Below, piece by piece: positions 18,622 to 27,545 of a stretch of DNA of 64,000 bases. Source of the stretch: Fimbriiglobus ruber (GTDB lineage: Bacteria; Planctomycetota; Planctomycetia; Gemmatales; Gemmataceae); NCBI RefSeq assembly GCF_002197845.1, contig NZ_NIDE01000007.1, positions 310,001 to 374,000 on the forward strand. Reading direction: 5' to 3'. Within the stretch, counting starts at the first letter, position 1. Each line of letters opens with the position of its first letter. The position numbers were made by a program, and so were the translations under genes. The notes beneath the pieces were generated by a model. It was not told the DNA's origin. It searched no databases and worked only from the letters and a program-made list of their open reading frames with translations.

Positions 18622-18682
18622 GTGTGGCGTCCTGGCCGGCGAAACTGTGTGGTAACAGCTCGTTGAACCAAGGACGCCACAC
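18622..18682. repeat. 12-bp inverted repeat GTGTGGCGTCCT
   Basis: GTGTGGCGTCCT (18622-18633) is complemented exactly by 18671-18682, with a 37-base spacer just upstream of the ISKra4-like start. It may be the outer end or control region of that element. Confidence 0.4.
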
Positions 18683-18747
18683 GTTTTCAAGTCGTCAAAG
18701 CCAACCCGGAACCCGTTGCGGTTGAAAGCGGTGAAAAAGCGGCTGGA

Positions 18748-18933
18748 TCATGCGCAGGGGAGAGATCCCACCCCAGCCATTGCGTAACGTATGGCTTCAT
18801 CTGAACCAACGCGCATGCCAAATTTGTGACCCGCTTCTAGCATTAATTTTGCTATCGCCTCGGACACCGGACCTTTGCCCCGAAGTACACTGACGGCAAC
18901 AGCACTCACAACCGGCGCAACTAATTCTATCAT
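18748..18933 (-). CDS. Short hypothetical ORF, AT-rich
   Basis: A possible 61-residue protein (MIELVAPVVSAVAVSVLRGK... ending GVGSLPCA). It lies in an AT-rich patch between the IS cluster and the next intact gene. No strong ribosome site and no family were recognised. It could be a truncated end of a gene carried into this region. Confidence 0.3.
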   Translation of the reverse strand: MIELVAPVVSAVAVSVLRGKGPVSEAIAKLMLEAGHKFGMRVGSDEAIRYAMAGVGSLPCA

Positions 18934-19309
18934 TTTTATGCTCAAAATATATTTTGATATAAAACTACGGTTTATCCGCTATTTTCCCTTGCTTCAAAGC
19001 CGCAGTTTTTACACGTTAAGTTAGAGCATTTGTCGCTCCATGTATATGCTTCGCTACGCAAGAAAAGAAATTCATTTTTTTGAAAAATTCCGAAATGATC
19101 GAGTGGAACAGCTTTTTAAGAACGATCTTAAGTTACCCTGGCGTACTTCTCGCCCGCCCCAAGGCACCTGCCACGATCTGCCGTGCCCACGCGTCGTCGT
19201 CGGCCGCCAGCGGCGGGTCGGGCGTGACGACGACGACGCCTGATCGAGTACCGGCCGCGGGTCGATCGCCGGCTCAACTCTTCTGGACACGAGGGGAATC
19301 AGAATCAAT
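18934..19309. other. Intergenic, partly AT-rich, no gene seen
   Basis: The first 150 bases are unusually AT-rich for this window and could hold promoters or a fragment of foreign DNA. The rest shows no convincing coding frame, only shadow ORFs. Confidence 0.5.
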
Positions 19310-19332
19310 GGCCGCGGACCCGGTCCGCGGCC
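19310..19332 (-). terminator. Hairpin after the thioredoxin-fold gene
   Basis: GGCCGCGGAC pairs with GTCCGCGGCC around a 3-base loop, 12 bases beyond the stop of the leftward gene ending at 19344. It is a strong GC stem without a U run. Confidence 0.5.
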
Positions 19333-19343
19333 GCCCGGCTTAC

Positions 19344-21131
19344 CTACTTCCCGGCGTCCACGTCGATGCGCACGGCCTGGAGGATCTCGCCCGTCTTGTC
19401 GTTCTGCACCAGTGCGACCACTTTCAGGTCTTTCAGATCCAGCGGGCGGACGGCCGACGGGAACGGGCGCTCGTTCTCCGCGAAGTCGTCCAGGTATTTC
19501 ACCAGTCCCGTCCGGATCGACCCGACGCTAGCGGTCGCCGCGTGCTTCACGGCCTTGTCTTTGACGGCGACCCCGTCCACCCCGCCCGGCATCGCCCGAA
19601 CGACCTGGTGGTGGAACCGCAGTTTGTTCCCGCCCACGTACTTCACCACCTCCTCGACCACCAGCAAGCGGAGCCTCAACCCGTCGGCCGGTTCGAGCCC
19701 GTCCGCTTCGACCGCGATCTCGACCGTGTCCCCGCGGCGGGTCGCCGTGCCGCCCAGCTTGATGGCGGTCGTCTCTTCCAGCCGGGGGTCGATCAGCTTG
19801 CGGTACTGCTCGAACTTGTTTTCGGCGTTGGCCATGCCGCCGCCGCCGCCGGCCGCGGGCTTGCCGTTGAACAAGGTACTCGGGGTGCCGCGGATGTCGC
19901 CGGAGAACTTCTCACGGTAGTAGTCCCACCGGCCGACCGTGGCCGGGTTGGTCAGCGGGTCGGGGCCGGGGATGTGCATGTGGTACTGGAGCAGGATCAG
20001 GTCGGCCGGCCGGTACGCCTTGGCCAGCGCGTCGAATGCCACGTCCGCCGCCACGCACGGCGGGCACTGCGCCCCGGTGAACAGTTCCATCACGGCCACC
20101 CGGGTGGCGGCCTTGTCCTTCCGCCCGGCGAACGCGGCCGGCTTGAACGGCGGCACCGTCGCCAGGTACTCTTCGTCGAGCTTCGTATCCAGTACGGTCA
20201 GGCGGGCATCCAGCGCCTTGATCTCGTCCCGCTGGTTCGCCCCCTCGAGCGCGGCTTTGAACGCGGTCAGCACCCGCACCTGGAACGTGGCCGGGTCGGC
20301 CTCGGTGAGCGTTTTCGTCGCGGCGCGGAGGGCGTCCACCGCGACGGCCTCCAGCCCCTTCTGGGAGGCCAGCACTTCCGCTGCCGCGACCGCCGTGAAC
20401 CGGGCGTACTTGGGGCCGTAGGGGGCCGACTGCTTATCGATCAGTCCGAGGAGTGCCTTCGCCTCGTCCGGCGTCACCTTCCACTTGGCCGCCGACTGAA
20501 GCAAGGCGAGGGCGGCGTCCGTCGCGGCCGGGTGTTCGGCGTTCTTCTCGACCGCCTCGCGGTACAGGGCGGGCACCTGCCCGTCGGCATCCTTCTGCGC
20601 TTCCTCGGCCTTGGCCAGCAATTCTTTCTTCTTCTCCGCGTCTTTTTCCGCCCGGGCCTGGAACCGGAGCGTGACCGATTTGGCGGCCAGTTGCTGGGCC
20701 TTGGTCAACTGTTCGAGGCCGACCCCTTTGCTGGTCGCGGAGTCGATAGCGTCCTTGTCGGTGCGGGTCAGCTTCGCGCGGTACTGGAATTGCTCGTTGC
20801 CGTACCCGCCGAGGATCGGTTTGGCGTCGTCACCGAGTTGGCCGGAGAACGTGTTCCCGTTGTTCAGGCTCAACGTCACGTCCCGGCCGGATATTTGGAA
20901 GTCTTTCACCTTCGCCGGGCTGGCTTTCGGCGGCGTGGCGGCCACCGTCGCGGTCGGCTTCCCGTCTTTCGTCTCGATCGTGAGGATATAAACATTGACC
21001 TCGGTGGAGCCACCGCGGGCGGTGTAAGTGAGCAACCAGTTGCCGGCGAGATCCGGTTTTTCCGCGGCGGGGGCCGTCAGGGTGATCGTGCCGAACACGG
21101 CGACGACGAACAATGCGAGTCGCAACTTCAC
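19344..21131 (-). CDS. Secreted protein with C-terminal thioredoxin-like (TlpA/AhpC-TSA type) domain
   Basis: A 595-residue exported protein. GTG at 21131 is chosen because TTGAGGA lies 8-9 bases upstream and the protein then starts with a clean signal peptide (KLRLALFVVAVFGTITL...APAA). Residues about 25-120 form a lipocalin-like beta region (PDLAGNWLLTYTARGG). A helical Ala/Lys-rich middle follows, then a thioredoxin fold with the redox motif FTGAQCPPCVAAD near residue 355. The tail is beta-rich. It is likely a periplasmic disulfide or thiol-handling protein; the substrate is unknown. This is one of few intact non-IS genes on the left arm. Confidence 0.78.
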   Translation of the reverse strand: MKLRLALFVVAVFGTITLTAPAAEKPDLAGNWLLTYTARGGSTEVNVYILTIETKDGKPTATVAATPPKASPAKVKDFQISGRDVTLSLNNGNTFSGQLGDDAKPILGGYGNEQFQYRAKLTRTDKDAIDSATSKGVGLEQLTKAQQLAAKSVTLRFQARAEKDAEKKKELLAKAEEAQKDADGQVPALYREAVEKNAEHPAATDAALALLQSAAKWKVTPDEAKALLGLIDKQSAPYGPKYARFTAVAAAEVLASQKGLEAVAVDALRAATKTLTEADPATFQVRVLTAFKAALEGANQRDEIKALDARLTVLDTKLDEEYLATVPPFKPAAFAGRKDKAATRVAVMELFTGAQCPPCVAADVAFDALAKAYRPADLILLQYHMHIPGPDPLTNPATVGRWDYYREKFSGDIRGTPSTLFNGKPAAGGGGGMANAENKFEQYRKLIDPRLEETTAIKLGGTATRRGDTVEIAVEADGLEPADGLRLRLLVVEEVVKYVGGNKLRFHHQVVRAMPGGVDGVAVKDKAVKHAATASVGSIRTGLVKYLDDFAENERPFPSAVRPLDLKDLKVVALVQNDKTGEILQAVRIDVDAGK

Positions 21132-21419
21132 GAGACAAATCCTCAAGAGGGGACTGAGAGGCCGCGTTATCATACGCTCAAACCAATAGTGCCGAAACGA
21201 GCCTCGCACCGGAAGCAGGTCGTCTCATGATTTTTTCCCAAAGCGGGAAGTCAATCCCGGCCGGAGCCCATAGGAATACGTGTCCGAAATGACCGATGCC
21301 GGCTTTACGATGGCTGGTAACGCGTGCATGGCCCGGCATCGCGCGGCATACCGGGGTAAGTCAGTTTCTGCCTCATCTCCGCGGCCGCCGCCTGAACCGA
21401 ATAGATCGGTTGCGTCAGA

Positions 21420-22147
21420 TCAGATAAACATGAGGTCGTGCTGCCGGGACGAGAGGAACTCGCATCCCGTGGGTGTGACCAGCACGTCCTCTTCCAACCC
21501 GACGACCCCGGAACCGGTCGCCACGCCCAGTTCCAGGGTGAACACGTTGCCCGCCTCGACCACGGCCTCCACGTTGCGGCCGTAGCACGGCCAGCGCGGC
21601 CCCAGCATGGTGCCGCCGTCGTGGACCGCCCGCCCCAGACCGTGCCCGAGCCCGTGCTTGAACTCGGGGAATCCGGCGCCCACCACGACCTTCCGCGCGG
21701 CGGCGTCGACCTCGAACCCGCGCGCCCCCGGCCGCAGGGCCGCGGCCCCCGCCTCAATGGCCCGCACGACCGTGCCGAAGGCCCGTTGCACGTCGACGGG
21801 AGGGGCGGACTCGCCCGGCCGCCGGACGTACCACATCCGCTGGAGGTCCGAACAGTAGCCGTCGAGCCGAACGCCCAGGTCGATGTGGACCAGATGTCCC
21901 GGCTCGATGAGGATCGCCGCCGACGGGTATGTGTGGCCGAGGTCGGACGCCGGACCACTATTGACGATCGGGCACCCCTCGGCCGGCCAGGCCGGCGACA
22001 CGCCCAGGTCGGCGAACCGCGCGTGAACGAAGGCGGCCAGGTCTCGCTCGCTCAACCCCGGCCGGATCTGCGGGGTGAGCAGGTCGATAACCCGTTCGGT
22101 GACGGCCACGGCCCTGCGAATCCGCCCGACTTCGTCCGGAGACTTGC
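21420..22147 (-). pseudogene. M24-family (Xaa-Pro) peptidase, C-terminal piece
   Basis: This is the pita-bread metallopeptidase domain: GHTYPSAAILIEPGHLVHIDLGV with a metal Asp, then KHGLGHGLGRAVHDGG and LELGVATGSGVVGLEEDVLVT with the metal His/Glu residues. It joins the middle piece at 23392-23572 across an ISH3-like insertion as LRGR-KSPDEVGRIRR. It carries most catalytic residues but has lost its start. Confidence 0.85.
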
Positions 22148-23391
22148 CAGTACTTTCAACGCAACTTATCATGCCTAACCGATTGCACCCAAGGGGATTG
22201 AGTGGTCTTCCGGATACAGCTTCTTGAGTTCATCCGCGAGCCACTCCAACACCCTCGCCAACGTCAACTCACCCAACCACGCGGTCGGTTTCGCCTTCCT
22301 GCGACGACCCAGTTCCTCCGTCAAAGCCACCCACATCTGTCGCAACAGGAAGGCGATCCCCTGCAGCAACAGCCGATAATTCGAATCCCGACTGGTCGTG
22401 GTCGCCAACCCCTGGTTCTTCTGGCGGTAGCTCGTTTCGATCCCGAACCGCTTCCGATACAATCGCCGCTGGGCTTGGGCCATCCGGTGGACGTTCCCGG
22501 CCCGACGACCCGCCCACCCGTCGAACGCGAACACCCTCGTCTTCCGCCCCCTTTTCCAGACCAGGACCCGTGTCCGGACCAAGCGGTTCGCCCGCTCCGT
22601 CCGCCACTCGACCCAGTGGATCGAGTTATGCCGCTTGGCGAACAGGGCGTTGCGAGCATTGGTCCGGCGACCGATCCGCTGGAGCGGCACCACGTAGGAC
22701 AACTTCCGCTCTTGGAGCAGCAACAACGTGTCGCCCCCGCCGAACCCGCTGTCCAGCGCCACTCCCTGGATTTTCAGGCCCTGTTGGGCGATCTGATCGA
22801 GCAGCGCCCGGACGATCTCGTGCGGCTTCTGGCCGGGCGAGACCTTGGTCAGAGCGACCGCGTACCGGCGGCGCTTGTGGAGGAGGACGGCCGAGGCGTA
22901 CGCAAAGAACCATTTCGTCCCTTGCTTCCTGGGGCCGCCCACCACGTCCTTCACCCGTTGGCCGTAATACCCGACGTAGTGGGTGTCGATGGCAATCTGC
23001 CAACGGCGTCGGCGGTCGTGGGGGCCAAACGCCATGACCGCGTGCAATCCGCGGAGCAGGGCCGCGTGGAGTTGGTCGCCGGAGAACGATTGGGCCTTGA
23101 GAGCCCGGGACGCCGTCTCATGACTAAACGAGAAGAAGCGTCGGACGGTGGCGAACAGGGAGGCCCCGGTGGCGGCCATCAGGAGCAACAGGTTGAGCAG
23201 GTCGGCGACGCCGACCGAGTCGTGGAACGGCTTCCACGGGAGGCAGTTCCGGAGGAACTCTCGGGCCTCCTGGTGAATGACACTTGGGGTAATGCGGGAA
23301 TGGAAATGCCGCATGGGAGCCTCCCGATTCGGACGGGCGCAATACCTGTATTGCATCTCCTTTGCGTCGCTTCGACAAGTTGAAAGTACTG
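22148..23391 (-). mobile_element. ISH3-like insertion sequence
   Basis: Perfect 13-bp terminal inverted repeats CAGTACTTTCAAC (22148-22160) and GTTGAAAGTACTG (23379-23391). It interrupts the M24 peptidase gene between the codons for LRGR and KSPDE. The total length is 1244 bp and it holds one transposase. Confidence 0.82.
22175..23314 (-). CDS. DDE transposase, ISH3-like
   Basis: A 379-residue protein starting at ATG 23314 (MRHFHSRITPSVIHQEAREF). Catalytic motifs are WQIAIDTHYVGYYG, IQGVALDSGFGGGDTL and RKRFGIETSYRQKNQ. The frame is intact and the stop lies close to the left terminal repeat. Confidence 0.8.
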   Translation of the reverse strand: MRHFHSRITPSVIHQEAREFLRNCLPWKPFHDSVGVADLLNLLLLMAATGASLFATVRRFFSFSHETASRALKAQSFSGDQLHAALLRGLHAVMAFGPHDRRRRWQIAIDTHYVGYYGQRVKDVVGGPRKQGTKWFFAYASAVLLHKRRRYAVALTKVSPGQKPHEIVRALLDQIAQQGLKIQGVALDSGFGGGDTLLLLQERKLSYVVPLQRIGRRTNARNALFAKRHNSIHWVEWRTERANRLVRTRVLVWKRGRKTRVFAFDGWAGRRAGNVHRMAQAQRRLYRKRFGIETSYRQKNQGLATTTSRDSNYRLLLQGIAFLLRQMWVALTEELGRRRKAKPTAWLGELTLARVLEWLADELKKLYPEDHSIPLGAIG

Positions 23392-23571
23392 CTGCGGCCC
23401 CGCAATCGAGCCAGCAGTGGAGCAGCGGAGGTCAACCGGTCCAGGTACGGCGTGCCCGTCAGTAGCTGCTGTAAGAGCAACCAGTGGCCGTGAGTCAGGC
23501 CGTCGGCCGTTAGGTCGTCGGTGCTGTAATTCAGCCCGATCTGCCGCGGGTCGAGCCGCCGCAAGGTGTTT
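23392..23571 (-). pseudogene. M24-family peptidase, middle piece
   Basis: Read leftward it gives NTLRRLDPRQIGLNYSTDD, then ADGLTHGHWLLLQQLLTGTP and PLLARLRG, the creatinase-like N-domain end of Xaa-Pro peptidases. It joins the N-terminal piece as RDPLL-NTLRRL once the ISAzo13 element and one TTA copy are removed. Confidence 0.85.
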
Positions 23572-23592
23572 AGGGCGACCGGAACAATTACT

Positions 23593-24532
23593 TCACCCTT
23601 TGGCCGCACCCGAAACTCCTTGGCGTGGCCGGATGGTATAGTTCCAACTCGGACAGGTCTTATGCCGTCGCAAGCGCAACTTCCTCATCTCGTGATCCGT
23701 GACCTTCAGGCCCCTCTCATAGTTTCCCCGCAACAACACGGCTTTCACCTGCAAGCCTGTTTCGGTTCTCGTGTCCTGAATATAGCCCAACAAGATCAAC
23801 CACGAACGCAAGGGCTTGCCGGCCCAGTTGATGCTGATAAAGCTGAACAGCCGATGCTCAATCGGGTTCCACTTGGAGCCACCGCGGGGGTAGTGGCACA
23901 CCGTCACCTCCAGGTTGAAGGCGTCAGCCAGCCGTTCCTGCAACTGACGCTTCCACATCCGAGGCCGACAGCCATTACTGCCACCCGAGTCCGCCAGGAT
24001 CAGGAGTTTGGTAGCGTCCGGGAAACGACGGCGACCGTGGCTCTTCCACCACGAGACAATCGCATCGACCGCAAACTCCGGCGTGTCGGCCGATTCGCCC
24101 ACGTACACGTAACCGCGGTCGTGTTGTACCAGGTAGATGCCATACGGGGTGGCCCGGCCCTCGGCGTCACTGAGGAAGTCATAAGCGTTGACCTCGTCCG
24201 CCTCGTGGCACCAGGTCTGCCCATCCTGCTGGAAGTTGCCGATCAACTCTTTTTTCTTGGTATCCACGCTGATGACCGGCCTGCCCGCTTTCAGGAACCG
24301 CCGCTTCTGGTGGGCGATGTAGCGGAACTGACGATCCCGATCGGGGTGCGGTGGGCCGGTAAACCGTTTCCGATTCGCCTTCAACGAGTACTTGAGTTTG
24401 TGGAGCAAACGCCGGACGGTCTTGGGGTCGATGGCATGGCCTCGTTGGGCCAGCAGTTGGCCCAGTCGCTTCAGGCTCAGACGCACCCACCGCTGTTTCG
24501 TCATCGGGTCGCCGCCGGTGTCATCGACCAGC
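23593..24532 (-). pseudogene. ISAzo13-family transposase, C-terminal piece
   Basis: Continues the N-terminal piece at 26256-26585 across the nested IS. It reads ALLVDDTGGDPMTKQRW, GRPVISVDTKKKELIGN (first Asp), LLILADSGGSNGCRPRMW (second Asp), HYPRGGSKWNPIEHRLFSF (Glu), ending KTCPSWNYTIRP. These are hallmarks of the Rhodopirellula/ISAzo13 transposase family. Confidence 0.88.
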
Positions 24533-24542
24533 AGGGCTACCA

Positions 24543-26245
24543 TAGGCTGATCGGAAGTCAGGCTGGCCGTGGTTTCGGGTTCATCCCGGATCTGGTACGG
24601 TTTTTCCCGGGGCCGAGTCGGTCCCGAGGAACTTCCGCCGTAGCCACTGGACCGTCGACCCGAACATCTGTTTCGCCCACGTCTGAACGACCTTCTCGGG
24701 AACCCGCTCGAGGTCGCCCTGGATCTGCTCCGGGGTAGTCGTCCCGATCATGGCCCCCAACCCCACGCTCAACCCCGTCAACCCACTGGCCGATTGGTCC
24801 CCGGACAAGCGCTTGAGAACCCCGAACGCGGATTCCACGATCTCCGTACTCCCGACCAGCCGTTCGCCCGGGTGGGCCGCCCGGGTCTCCCGACCGACGT
24901 ACGCCCGCAACCGGTTCCGCAAGCGTTCCGTGGTCGGATGGTCGCGGGTCGCCAACGGTTCCCACGCCTCGGCGACCAGGGCCGGGGTCCGGGCGCCGAA
25001 CCCCTCGACCCGGACCACCCGGACGGTCGCCTGGGCCAGCGCGTGTTGGTCGGCCCAGACCGGCAGCGCCGCCGCGTACCCGGCCACCCACCCGTAGTGC
25101 GCCACCACGTCCGCATCCGGTTCCGCGGCCTGCAACTTCCGCAGAACGAACGGGCCGAACCGGACGAACGCGGCCACACTCAGGTACCGTCCCCGAGCCC
25201 GCAACGTTGGGGCCATCAGGTGCGCCGACCGGGTCTGGCGAATCGCCGCCGCGGTGGCCGCCATCTGGCGGGTGAACGCCGCCCACTGGGGATCGCCCTC
25301 CCAGTAGTGCTTGAGCAGGTTAGCCGCGACGTGGGTCACGTCCGCCACCCCGACGGTGTCCGGATACCGGACCCGGAAGTCCTGAATGCCGGCCCGCCAT
25401 TCGGTCGCCCCGTCGGACACGATCTGCCGCGGCGGCCCGGTCCGGGCGACCGCGTCGGCCAGCGCGGTGGCGACCTGCGCGCGGTTCGTGGTGGCCATCG
25501 GAACCAGGGCCAGGAGATGCACATCAGCCAACGGGAGGGGGCGGACCCCGAACGGCACCTGATCGAGTGGGATGCCAAAGATGGCGAACAATTTCTGGTG
25601 ACCGATCTGGAGGGTGTGGTCGATCAGCCACGCCCACGAGTGGTCGTGGGCCAGGGGGCGCGTGAGGTGGGCGTACCCGAGTCGGACGACCCACGACCGG
25701 ACGGTGGTCGGGCACGGCGTCCGGTCGGTGTCCAGGGCGGTCGGCCCGGCGGCGGCCACGACGGCCAGCGCGGCGGCCGTTCCGCGGAACGACAACCCGG
25801 CCTGCCGGACGAGGGCGACGGCGAGACCGATGACGGCGACGGGGTATTGGCCGCCGCGGGGGGACAAATCTTTTTGGGGGGCGCGACATCGCCCGCGTCG
25901 GCCCCATCCGGGCGATACCGGGCGACTTCCTGTTCGAGGTGGTCGACCCGTTGTTGCAGGTGGTCGACCCGCTGTTGCAGGTCCTCGGCCCGCTGACGAT
26001 GACGTTGGCGGGACGCGACGAGATCCCGGACGCGGATGGTCAAGGCTTTCTGTTCGGCTTTGCGGGCGGCCGCTTTCGCTTTCCAGGCGTCCCGCGAGCG
26101 GACCAGTTTGGGGATCAGAATCCGGGGCGGGGTGTGGAATGCCGTTGCGGTTGCCATGCGAGCCTCGTGCCCGACAAGCGGGAAACAGTTCCCGGAAGTA
26201 GAATCGCGCGAATAATCCGCGACAAGCCCAACTTCCGATCAGCCT
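24543..26245 (-). mobile_element. DDE insertion sequence nested in the ISAzo13 element
   Basis: Ends AGGCTGATCGGAAGT and its complement (26231-26245), with a perfect 10-bp duplication AGGGCTACCA at 24533-24542 and 26246-26255. It splits the ISAzo13 transposase at the codons for LVA-LLV. An eroded relative lies at 52748-53015. Confidence 0.85.
24581..26157 (-). CDS. DDE-type transposase with N-terminal coiled coil, needs a -1 shift
   Basis: The first frame starts at 26157 (MATATAFHTPPRILIPKLVR) and forms a coiled coil (EDLQQRVDHLQQRVDHLEQEV). At CCCCCCAAAAAG (25874-25885) a -1 shift joins it to the frame reading LSPRGGQYPVAVIGLAVALV and RTPCPTTVRSWVVRLGYAHL. That frame continues with RQIVSDGATEWRAGI, TVGVADVTHVAANLLKHYW and GERLVGSTEIVESAFGVLKR, ending at 24581. 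The shift site could be programmed or a decay mutation. The family was not recognised with certainty. Confidence 0.65.
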
Positions 26246-26255
26246 AGGGCTACCA

Positions 26256-26585
26256 GGTCTCGCTCCAGGACCGGATCTTTTTTTCCAAGGGCGGGCGGCC
26301 CGCTCCAGGGCGGCGGACCCGTCCCGGCGGGAGGTTGGCAAAAGCCGACCCTAACTCTTGGCGTCCCCGGCGAATGGTCTGGACGTGGAGGCCTGTGATG
26401 GAGGATACCAGGCGGTCACCGCCGTGGCCGATGCGCTGGGCTTCCCAGGCCGCCAGCCAGCGTCGCTGTTGCTCGTTGAGCCGACTGAGGAGCAAGTTGA
26501 GTTGTCGGTGGACCTCCTTGTTGGGATGGTCTGTCGCCTGGAGGCAATCAGGACATCGACATTGGTGAAGCGGGGTAGGGTGCAT
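26256..26585 (-). pseudogene. ISAzo13-family transposase, N-terminal piece
   Basis: Begins at ATG 26585 (MHPTPLHQCRCPDCLQATD) and includes LNEQQRRWLAAWEAQRIGHG and GRQELGSAFANLPPGRVRRPGAG. It runs into an A7 run (26277-26283 on the plus strand as T7). A -1 slip at A-AAA-AAG there gives EKK-DPVLERDLVA, the normal family sequence, which then meets the nested IS. Confidence 0.83.
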
Positions 26586-26663
26586 GATGTGGTCTCCAGC
26601 TGACGCAACAAGCCATGCAAGTGATTGTAGGGACAAGGGTGAAGTAATTGTTCCGGCCGCCCT

Positions 26664-26939
26664 TAGCAGCGGGTCGCGGATGTCTTCGTCGTACCCGATG
26701 ACTTCGCGAAATACGCCCTTGGCCCGAACGGCCGACGTGTCGAAGTTGGCGACCACGGCGACCCGCTCCCCGCCAGCCCCGAAGAGAAACGCGGAGTTCC
26801 GCACCACACCCGCGCCGACGACCTGCTCGACGCCGGGGTCGGGGTGCAGATCCGTCTCGCGCGCGAAGGCTAACCAGCAATCGAGCCCGGTCTCGGCCAG
26901 TAACGCCTGGGCCTGGTCGGCCTTCTCGTAAAGTAACAT
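26664..26939 (-). pseudogene. M24-family peptidase, N-terminal piece
   Basis: Starts at ATG 26939 (MLLYEKADQAQALLAETGLD) and reads through CWLAFARETDLHPDPG and GGERVAVVANFDTSAVRAKG to DIRDPLL, the creatinase-like N-terminal domain of an Xaa-Pro aminopeptidase-like protein. With the pieces at 23392-23571 and 21420-22147 the ancestral enzyme would be about 395 residues. Confidence 0.85.
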
Positions 26940-27006
26940 GTCCACCCTTTGCCGTTTCGGCCGGGATTGAGATTGGTCTTGGCGGTCGGCAGCGAGTCGA
27001 CCCGGA

Positions 27007-27375
27007 TCACGCCCTGTCCAGCCGACGATCGGTGTCGTGCGATCGCACTCGGAGAAGGATTTTCCCCCATTTTGACACCAATTCCCTGAGTACCTCGGTG
27101 GGCAGGGTTTCAGACCGCTCCGCCCCCGATTCGTCACGAATCCATTGCGCCTCCAGGATGGCTGTATTCCTGGTAATTGTGGCGAACGCTTGGTCGCCGG
27201 ACCAATCGTACCTGTTCACGTTCCCCGTGAGTATCTCATCGATCTCGGCGAGGATGGTGTCCAGGCAGAGACGGATGTCTTCCAGAAAGATCACGATCGG
27301 AACGGGGTCCTTGCCTGGGATCGAGACCGTCGGGCTGATAAAGCCGTGCGTGTTAATCGAGTAACCAATGTCCAT
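27007..27375 (-). CDS. Hypothetical protein, 122 residues
   Basis: Starts at ATG 27375 (MDIGYSINTHGFISPTVSIP). It has a predicted helical hairpin (VIFLEDIRLCLDTILAEIDEIL) and a basic C-terminus (SHDTDRRLDRA). It has no signal peptide and no recognised family. It lies 67 bases upstream of the broken M24 gene on the same strand. An upstream in-frame extension exists but overlaps a DUF4058 remnant, so the later ATG is preferred. Confidence 0.5.
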   Translation of the reverse strand: MDIGYSINTHGFISPTVSIPGKDPVPIVIFLEDIRLCLDTILAEIDEILTGNVNRYDWSGDQAFATITRNTAILEAQWIRDESGAERSETLPTEVLRELVSKWGKILLRVRSHDTDRRLDRA

Positions 27376-27410
27376 GTCATGCCCGTCTGGCGGGGACGCT
27401 GAAGCGAGGC

Positions 27411-27473
27411 GCACTCCCGCCAGAAGTCTTTTTGCTCCAGGTAGGGGTTCATCCCGGGGAACGGGGGTGGCAT
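27411..27473 (-). pseudogene. DUF4058 N-terminal remnant
   Basis: MPPPFPGMNPYLEQKDFWRE, beginning at ATG 27473, matches the characteristic N-terminus of the planctomycete DUF4058 family (PFPGMxPYLE...FW). The homology ends after about 20 residues, so only a stump of the gene remains. Confidence 0.65.
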
Positions 27474-27494
27474 TTGTGGCCCCTCCAGAAACGA

Positions 27495-27520
27495 AACCGG
27501 GGGCCGCACGGCCCCCGGTT
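27495..27520 (-). terminator. Terminator hairpin downstream of pgi
   Basis: AACCGGGGGCC (27495-27505) and GGCCCCCGGTT (27510-27520) form a perfect 11-bp stem with a GCAC loop, followed in the pgi direction by TTTCG. It lies 25 bases after the pgi stop. Confidence 0.75.
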
Positions 27521-27545
27521 AGCTTACCAAATATCGCCGTACGTC

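Larger units (their letters stand above)
23573..26662 (-). mobile_element. ISAzo13-like element carrying another IS
   Basis: Terminal repeats start GGGCGACCGGAACAATTACT on the left and GGGCGGCCGGAACAATTACT (complement) on the right. A 3-bp TTA duplication flanks it (23570-23572 and 26663-26665), confirmed by exact restoration of the peptidase frame. A 1.7-kb IS (24543-26245) is nested in it, so the native length is about 1.4 kb. Confidence 0.83.

Noticed and set aside
19040-19243. Short plus-strand ORF in the gap before the thioredoxin-fold gene
   Set aside because: No ribosome site, no family resemblance, and composition changes midway. It is probably not a gene.
22178-22195. Sixteen-base match between the ISH3-like gene end and the ISKra4-like terminal repeat at 54694
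   Set aside because: A match of this length is plausible by chance in 64 kb of biased sequence, and the surrounding ends do not correspond.
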